From Hondaea fermentalgiana (Eukaryota; Sar; Bigyra; Thraustochytrida; Thraustochytriidae), in NCBI GenBank assembly GCA_014084085.1, contig NPFB01000025.1, positions 256,673-268,024 on the forward strand: DNA of 11,352 nt. Reading direction: 5' to 3'. Made by a program: the position numbers and the translations under genes. A model generated the notes under the pieces. It saw only the letters and a list, made by a program, of their open reading frames with translations, did no database searches and was not told the DNA's origin. Positions 7,528 to 11,352 of the stretch are shown here, one piece after another (the first letter of the stretch is position 1; each line of letters opens with the position of its first letter).

Positions 7528-8763
7528 CTAGTTCATGTTTTGGAGGTTGTTAATGTACTCGGCTCTGACCCTCTCGCGAACCTTGCGCTCGGTATCCTTC
7601 ACTTCTCTCATCAGCGCGGCGATTTGTTGCGCCTGGTCTTCGTTCTCACGCTTGAGAAGACAAATTTTTTCCTCTAGATCGATTTTTTGCGACCTGAGTG
7701 CACAGATCACTTTCTTTGTTGCAGTGTGTGCGTCTTCCTCTTGCCGAAATTTGCGCTTGTACTTGTTGTCTTTCTGCTTGGGGTTCTCAACAGTCTCATT
7801 GTTGAGTGTAGGATCCTCTTGGCCTGACGCACGGCGAGTCAAGGTCGAAGAGGACGACGAGGCCACGGCCACTCGATCGTTGGTGGACTGAACCTGCGGT
7901 GCTGGGGTGTTGTCTGAGCTCGGGCTCTGACACGGCACGATGACCTTGAATTTAATGCGGAAGCTTTTCGACGGCTCCGTTTCAGCTTGTACTTTCACGC
8001 TGAGACCAACCTTTTCTGTTTCCAACGCGCGGTTCCAGGCTTTCTCATAAATTTCACAGTCCAAAAGGCCAGTGGAGGCAACCTTCGACTTCTTGAAAAG
8101 GTTTTCGAGGGCCTCCATGAACACCGAGTGTGAACGCTTGAGATTCGTTATCTTCTTCTTGTCGTTTGACTCGGACTGAAACTCCATGCTGTATCCCGTG
8201 TTCTTGTAGAGAAAGAGATTCGCCTCAATGTTGCCAATCCCGGAAATCTTGCTTCGAGCGAAATTCACAACATCCTTGGTGTGTTCAGCGACAATGTGCT
8301 CCAGCGTCTCGTTATCATTCGAATGGTTCAGACGCGGCGGTCCATGTCCTTGGTCGTGGGCATTCATTTCTGCATCGTTGTTTTGCTGGCTTTTACGGCG
8401 ACGCTCTTCGCCGATGCCCCTGGCTCTGCGTTGCCGTTTCCCGTCATTGGAAAGTGGCTCAGCAGCACCGAGTCCAGAAGTGCGATCTCTCTCTTCGGAC
8501 TCACCATTGCTCCTGTTCTGAAAGCGATTGCCATGGCCATCGTTGCCATTTTCATTTTTTCCACCACCGCTGTTCTCTCGGACACGGGCGCCGCCATTCT
8601 GACATAGGCTGTCATCGCCGGACATCTCGTTGTCCTCCAAGGTCAAATCCAGTCCCCCTCTTGTTCTACCCTCGCCCATGAAGTCCGGGGTACGCGATAC
8701 TCGGAGCTGCGCATGGCGTTGGTCGCCATGCACTACTGCCACGATATCGTCATTGCTCGTCAT
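7528..8763 (-). CDS. Unrecognised protein with disordered N-terminal half and C-terminal coiled coil
   Basis: I do not recognise this 411-aa protein. Residues 1-45 may form short beta strands (HAQLRVSRT, GGLDLTLED). Residues about 48-155 are low complexity, rich in Asn, Gly, Asp, Glu and Arg, with basic clusters (108-124) that could be nuclear localisation signals. Residues about 156-277 look folded, ending in two probable strands (VGLSVKVQAE, SFRIKFKVIV). A Ser/Asn/Pro-rich linker (278-330) and a Lys/Arg patch (334-340) precede a coiled coil (about 352-400). Its heptads place Ile, Lys, Ile, Asn, Ile, Val at a positions and Leu, Leu, Leu, Gln, Leu at d positions, which suits a parallel dimer. 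The basic patch is not at bZIP spacing. A head-plus-coiled-coil layout loosely recalls the XRCC4/SAS-6 class, without diagnostic residues. ATG 8763 (A at -3) is chosen; the frame opens upstream only to a TTG. An intron in the low-complexity part cannot be excluded, since a GTGAGT lies at 8504-8499. Confidence 0.6.
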   Translation of the reverse strand: MTSNDDIVAVVHGDQRHAQLRVSRTPDFMGEGRTRGGLDLTLEDNEMSGDDSLCQNGGARVRENSGGGKNENGNDGHGNRFQNRSNGESEERDRTSGLGAAEPLSNDGKRQRRARGIGEERRRKSQQNNDAEMNAHDQGHGPPRLNHSNDNETLEHIVAEHTKDVVNFARSKISGIGNIEANLFLYKNTGYSMEFQSESNDKKKITNLKRSHSVFMEALENLFKKSKVASTGLLDCEIYEKAWNRALETEKVGLSVKVQAETEPSKSFRIKFKVIVPCQSPSSDNTPAPQVQSTNDRVAVASSSSSTLTRRASGQEDPTLNNETVENPKQKDNKYKRKFRQEEDAHTATKKVICALRSQKIDLEEKICLLKRENEDQAQQIAALMREVKDTERKVRERVRAEYINNLQNMN

Positions 8764-8958
8764 AGTGCAAGAAGCACCTCGTCTTCTGCGTCTCGGTCTC
8801 TTGTCGTCTTTGCAAGTGAACAAGCTTGGGCTTAGGTCAGCTTACGGGTTTGGCGAAAGGTTCTGCTCGTCGCTCCGGCCATGCTCTCTCCGGTCTCTCC
8901 ATACTTCTTCGCGGGCTCGCCGGACTTTTTAGGCCCCGAAAGAGAGCGAGTGAGTGTT

Positions 8959-9016
8959 TTTGAGAGCGCCGCGAGAGCGCTGCGAGAGCGCCGCGAGAGT
9001 GCTGGGCGCTCTCAAA
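8959..9016. repeat. 11-bp tandem array framed by 12-bp inverted repeats
   Basis: Four consecutive 11-base units of the form GAGAGCGCYGC start at 8962, 8973, 8984 and 8995; the last is diverged. The array begins with TTTGAGAGCGCC (8959-8970) and closes with its exact reverse complement GGCGCTCTCAAA (9005-9016). It lies about 200-250 bases upstream of the coiled-coil gene start, so it could be a promoter element with one unit per helical turn, or a hairpin in RNA. Function is inferred only. Confidence 0.8.
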
Positions 9017-9072
9017 TATGAAGCTCGACCTTCTTTGGACGTCTGCGTCTGTGCTTGCGTCGAGTCATTGTG

Positions 9073-9092
9073 ATGCGCGCACGCGCGCGCGC
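9073..9092. other. Alternating purine-pyrimidine (Z-DNA-prone) tract
   Basis: Twenty bases alternate strictly between purine and pyrimidine, nearly all of them CG steps, upstream of the coiled-coil gene. Confidence 0.5.
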
Positions 9093-9111
9093 CAACCCTC
9101 TCCGATCGACC

Positions 9112-9131
9112 ACGCACGCGTCTGCGTGCGT
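9112..9131. repeat. 8-bp inverted repeat with 4-base loop
   Basis: ACGCACGC (9112-9119) and GCGTGCGT (9124-9131) are perfect inverted arms around GTCT. Confidence 0.6.
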
Positions 9132-9353
9132 CGTCCCACGCTTGAAGAGAGAGCGCAAGTGGGTTGGCTGCTCCCTTACAGTGAAGGAGCGAGGGCACCG
9201 TTGGGAAGGCAAGGCTCGTTCGGGGGCAACCTTGTGAGGCAGACAGCTCGCGCGCGGCCTTGGAGAAAGCAAGAGCAGAAATGTGAAAGACATTGAGGAG
9301 ATGATTGGATTGCTCCGCGTCGAAAGTATTCCACAAGGAGGGAACTTCCTCTG

Positions 9354-9400
9354 GGAACGAAAGCGAAGAAGATATTATCTTCTTTGAAGAGTTTCGTTCC
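9354..9400. repeat. Nested 47-bp inverted repeat
   Basis: Outer arms GGAACGAAA (9354-9362) and TTTCGTTCC (9392-9400) are perfect complements. Inside them lies a 19-bp palindrome, AAGAAGATA, T, TATCTTCTT (9366-9384). It sits about 120 bases beyond the membrane-protein stop and about 590 bases upstream of the coiled-coil start, so it could be a 3' flank structure or an upstream regulatory site. Confidence 0.75.
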
Positions 9401-9483
9401 ACGGAATGTCAAAAGCGAATGCTTCCAGCGGGGAGCTACGAATGCACAATAGATAAAGACTGCTTGTTTAGTACAGGTTGTAC

Positions 9484-9497
9484 GCGCAAAAATGCGC
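9484..9497 (-). terminator. Short hairpin after the membrane-protein stop
   Basis: GCGCA and TGCGC pair across a four-base loop, 23 bases beyond the TAA stop of the minus-strand gene. It is small; a role in 3' processing is only a possibility. Confidence 0.25.
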
Positions 9498-9519
9498 AGA
9501 CTATCGCGAGCTTCCTAGT

Positions 9520-10350
9520 TTAGACGCGCTCCCGGACGACTTTGATAGCAGAGGTGCCCTCTCGCTCTCGCACGCGAACCCATTCGTCAAAGGGACCGAC
9601 GCAATAGGCATCGAGCGCCTGTCCCACAGATGCGTTGTGCTGCACAAGCATGCGCACAATAATGTCATCGAGTTGCGCAAAGACCTGGACCGCGACAATA
9701 TTGACAATGATGTCGCCCGGAGATTCGGACGAAGCGACGACAAGAAAGCTGAGTGGGAAAAGCGCAACCGTGAGGCAAAAGTCCGGCAACAACATCAAGA
9801 TGGTGCCCACAATCTTGAACTCGAGTTTGACGCCAAAGACTCGATTGGCAACCTTGTAAAAAGGGAATAGAGGGACAAGAATGAGAAAGACGGGGAGCGC
9901 GCAGATTACAGCGCAGTTGATGAGAAGGTCCTTGACCTCGGATCGTTTGGCGTACACGGTAGTTCCTTTGAGAAATGGAATTGTTTCGCACTTGGCAACC
10001 TCGAGCACGATGGTGACGCATTCGTGAAGAAACGGGAGCAAGAAGACCATGGACAGAACTGCGCAGAGCAATCGCAGCCAGCACGTGTCTTCATCTACGG
10101 ACGCCGTGAGAAAGCCTGGCGTCTGGCGACTCGCCTGGGAATCACTCTCGCGCGCGCACGAAAACGAGACGGTCGTGCTCAGCAGCGCGATGACCCACAC
10201 GGTCGGGAAGAGCAGTACGACGGACACGCAGGCCTTGACGATGGGCGCAGACTGTTTGATCTCGCGCTCCTGCACGGTCCACCCCAGCACGGGCGCGAGC
10301 GCTCTCCGCGCCGCCCGCGACGAGGTCGCCGTCGCCGCCGCCGCCAGCAT
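9520..10350 (-). CDS. Unrecognised multi-pass membrane protein
   Basis: I do not recognise this 276-aa protein. An Ala/Arg-rich N-terminus (1-30) precedes hydrophobic segments at about 37-60, 92-118, 142-165, 178-206 and 213-235. The first two are separated by a polar, Cys-containing loop (64-91), and Cys recurs at 90, 96, 111, 121, 146 and 150. The last segment is broken by an acidic pair (NIVAVQVFAQLDDIIVRML), so it may be amphipathic or pore-lining rather than a plain anchor. The C-terminal tail (236-276) is soluble and charged. It could be a transporter, a channel-like protein or a fragment of a larger membrane family; nothing decides between these. ATG 10350 has A at -3 and is the first ATG of the frame. 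It is the third gene of a head-to-tail minus-strand series with EMC1, too widely spaced to imply co-transcription. Strong hydrophobic periodicity over 200 residues makes it a likely real gene. Confidence 0.68.
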   Translation of the reverse strand: MLAAAATATSSRAARRALAPVLGWTVQEREIKQSAPIVKACVSVVLLFPTVWVIALLSTTVSFSCARESDSQASRQTPGFLTASVDEDTCWLRLLCAVLSMVFLLPFLHECVTIVLEVAKCETIPFLKGTTVYAKRSEVKDLLINCAVICALPVFLILVPLFPFYKVANRVFGVKLEFKIVGTILMLLPDFCLTVALFPLSFLVVASSESPGDIIVNIVAVQVFAQLDDIIVRMLVQHNASVGQALDAYCVGPFDEWVRVREREGTSAIKVVRERV

Positions 10351-10597
10351 GCTCGCCCTGCGAGCTGGCTCCTGGCTCGGCGAGGCTCGCGGTCCTGCAG
10401 CGGTCGATGGTCAGCCCGCCCGCGGCCACGGGTCGCCGGTTCGGATGCAGTTCGAGGGCAGCGCTTCTTTGGCTCGCGCTCGCGGATCTTGTCACCGCGC
10501 ACGCTCTGCCCTGCCCTCCTCGCGCGGGCCCGCGCCGCCCGCCTCTCGCGCCTTTCGCGCGCGTCCCGCTGCGCGCGGTTCTGCGCGTTTCTTCGCC

Positions 10598-10630
10598 ATC
10601 TTCATCATCATCTTCTTCTTCGTCATCTTC
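10598..10630. repeat. Trinucleotide TTC/ATC microsatellite
   Basis: An imperfect run of TTC and ATC triplets, directly ahead of dispersed repeat copy B. On the opposite strand it reads as GAA/GAT triplets. Confidence 0.7.
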
Positions 10631-10637
10631 GCCGCCG

Positions 10638-10762
10638 TGGGCATCCAGACAATCGTCCCTGCTTCATTTACTTTACCACTCCCTCCCTCGTCGGCGGGAC
10701 TTTCCGCGCGAAGACTCTCGCTCTTGGCGGGCAGCAGCTGCGTGCTCGCGCGGGCGTCCTCG
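10638..10762 (+). repeat. Dispersed repeat, copy B
   Basis: This is the partner of 3715-3839, in the same orientation about 6.9 kb away. It has the same three blocks (10638-10669, 10684-10743, 10745-10762) and two 8-base indels relative to copy A. Copy A lies between convergent 3' ends, while copy B lies upstream of a gene start, so a shared gene-end function is unlikely and an old dispersed element is the simpler reading. Confidence 0.8.
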
Positions 10763-10889
10763 GCGCCCTCCTCGGTCGGTGTTTGATCCTCCCGCCCGCG
10801 GAGTCCTCCCCGCGCTCGCGCCGCGCGCGGACGCCGGGACACGCACGATCCATTTTGGCTTTCAAGTTCTTTCTTTTCTTTTCCTTCGG

Positions 10890-11095
10890 ATTCGAATTTG
10901 TTCATTTGTTTTGAATTTGTTCATGTTATTTGAATTTAGATGTGAATTTGATTATTTTTGGATTTGAATTTCCCTGCCATGGCTGTTAGATTTGAATTGG
11001 CGAACTTGAATTTTCTCATTTGTTCATTTGAGTTTGATTATTTTTCATTTGCCATGGTTGTTCATTTTTGAATTTGTTTATTTGAATTTAGATTT
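10890..11095. repeat. AT-rich island of degenerate TTTGAATTT-type repeats
   Basis: GAATT occurs about nine times, mostly as TTGAATTT variants, mixed with TTCATTTG. A longer duplication is visible: TTTGATTATTTTT at 10947 and 11033, each followed by TGCCATGGYTGTT at 10975 and 11050. The composition differs sharply from the GC-rich sequence on both sides. Confidence 0.75.
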
Positions 11096-11173
11096 CTTCC
11101 TTGCTCAGCTTGCTTGCTTCCTTCAACTGGCAAGTTGCTTGCCTGTTATAGTATAGTATTTTACCTAGTATAG

Positions 11174-11352
11174 ATGGATCTTCTCCTGGCGAGTCTTTTC
11201 GGCCTCACTCACATGGCAGGCAGAACTCGATCCATCCGACGCGACCAGCCGCAGCAGGCCGGCCAGCCCCCGCGGAGGCGACTCGCGCGCGCCCGGCACG
11301 TCCGCCCCGCGCCTGCAGCTCCCGCGCCCGCCGCCCGCGCGCCTGCAGCCCC
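11174..11352 (+). CDS. Possible 5' end of a gene running off the window
   Basis: From the ATG at 11174, immediately preceded by an in-frame TAG, the frame stays open to the window end (59 codons). A second in-frame ATG lies at 11213. It begins with a short hydrophobic stretch (MDLLLASLFGL) and turns into Arg-, Pro- and Ala-rich sequence, which could be a targeting peptide or simply translation of GC-rich non-coding DNA. No family is recognisable. Return of high GC at the same point mildly supports a gene start. Confidence 0.25.
   Translation, partial: MDLLLASLFGLTHMAGRTRSIRRDQPQQAGQPPRRRLARARHVRPAPAAPAPAARAPAA

Larger units (their letters stand above)
8764..9519. other. Intergenic region rich in symmetric repeats
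   Basis: These 756 bases lie between the start of the coiled-coil gene and the stop of the membrane-protein gene, both on the minus strand. They hold an 11-bp tandem array in 12-bp inverted arms (8959-9016), an alternating purine-pyrimidine run (9073-9092), an 8-bp stem (9112-9131), a nested inverted repeat (9354-9400) and a small hairpin (9484-9497). Open frames here are short, lack family features, and several begin only at non-ATG codons. Confidence 0.7.
10351..11173. other. Non-coding region upstream of the membrane-protein gene
   Basis: These 823 bases fall into three parts. The GC-rich stretch to about 10590 probably holds the promoter and leader of the membrane-protein gene. Next come a TTC/ATC trinucleotide tract (10598-10630) and the second dispersed repeat copy. 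An AT-rich island follows from about 10857 to 11173, including a 6-bp stem GGCAAG/CTTGCC with loop TTG at 11129-11143. The boundary between GC-rich and AT-rich DNA near 10857 is abrupt. Confidence 0.7.

Noticed and set aside
8499..8504. GTGAGT on the minus strand, a possible intron donor inside the coiled-coil gene
   Set aside because: The frame stays open across it, I could not find a convincing pyrimidine tract and acceptor downstream, and the two long neighbouring genes show no introns. Transcript data could reverse this.
8281..8607. A plus-strand frame of 108 codons with apparent membrane helices
   Set aside because: It lies opposite the Asn/Asp/Gly-rich part of the coiled-coil gene. Antisense of hydrophilic codons gives hydrophobic ones, so the helices are an expected artefact.
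8929..9402. A 157-codon minus-strand frame in the repeat-rich intergenic region
   Set aside because: It starts at GTG rather than ATG, spans the tandem array and alternating tract, and shows no domain-like sequence.
10492..10905. A 137-codon minus-strand frame rich in Lys, Arg, Ala and Glu, with an ATG start
   Set aside because: It is low complexity, crosses a trinucleotide microsatellite and dispersed repeat copy B, and the other repeat copy does not keep the frame because of 8-base indels. No family is recognisable.

Overview
The window looks like nuclear DNA from a GC-rich, intron-poor unicellular eukaryote. Two long genes run uninterrupted for about 3 kb each, encode eukaryote-type proteins (a mitochondrially targeted proton-translocating transhydrogenase and the ER membrane complex subunit EMC1), and lie only about 0.5 to 0.8 kb from their neighbours. 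Codons mostly end in C or G, and all three stop codons are used (TAG, TGA, TAG, TAA in gene order), so the standard genetic code fits. A stramenopile of the thraustochytrid kind would match this layout, but that placement is inference; nothing here identifies the lineage directly.

Layout: 1-341 is a GC-rich upstream region with a G-quadruplex-type G tract, a 12-bp palindrome and short tandem repeats. 342-3497 (+) is the transhydrogenase. 3498-4059 is the shared 3' flank of two convergent genes; it holds a poly-T tract for each gene and the first copy of a roughly 125-bp dispersed repeat. 4060-7053 (-) is EMC1. 7528-8763 (-) is an unrecognised protein with a disordered N-terminal half and a C-terminal parallel-type coiled coil. 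8764-9519 is a non-coding interval rich in symmetric sequence: an 11-bp tandem array framed by 12-bp inverted repeats, an alternating purine-pyrimidine tract and a nested 47-bp inverted repeat. 9520-10350 (-) is an unrecognised multi-pass membrane protein. 10351-11173 is non-coding, with the second copy of the dispersed repeat and an AT-rich island of degenerate TTTGAATTT-type repeats. An open frame starts at 11174 (+) and runs off the right edge.

The genes do not form an evident pathway. The transhydrogenase would supply matrix NADPH at the expense of the proton-motive force, and EMC1 serves membrane-protein insertion in the ER. The two orphan proteins cannot be tied to either. I see no mobile element with coding capacity, no RNA gene, no CRISPR array and no clear novel multi-gene system. 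The most interesting material is the pair of diverged dispersed repeats, the palindromic elements between the two orphan genes, and the unusual NADP-domain loop of the transhydrogenase.
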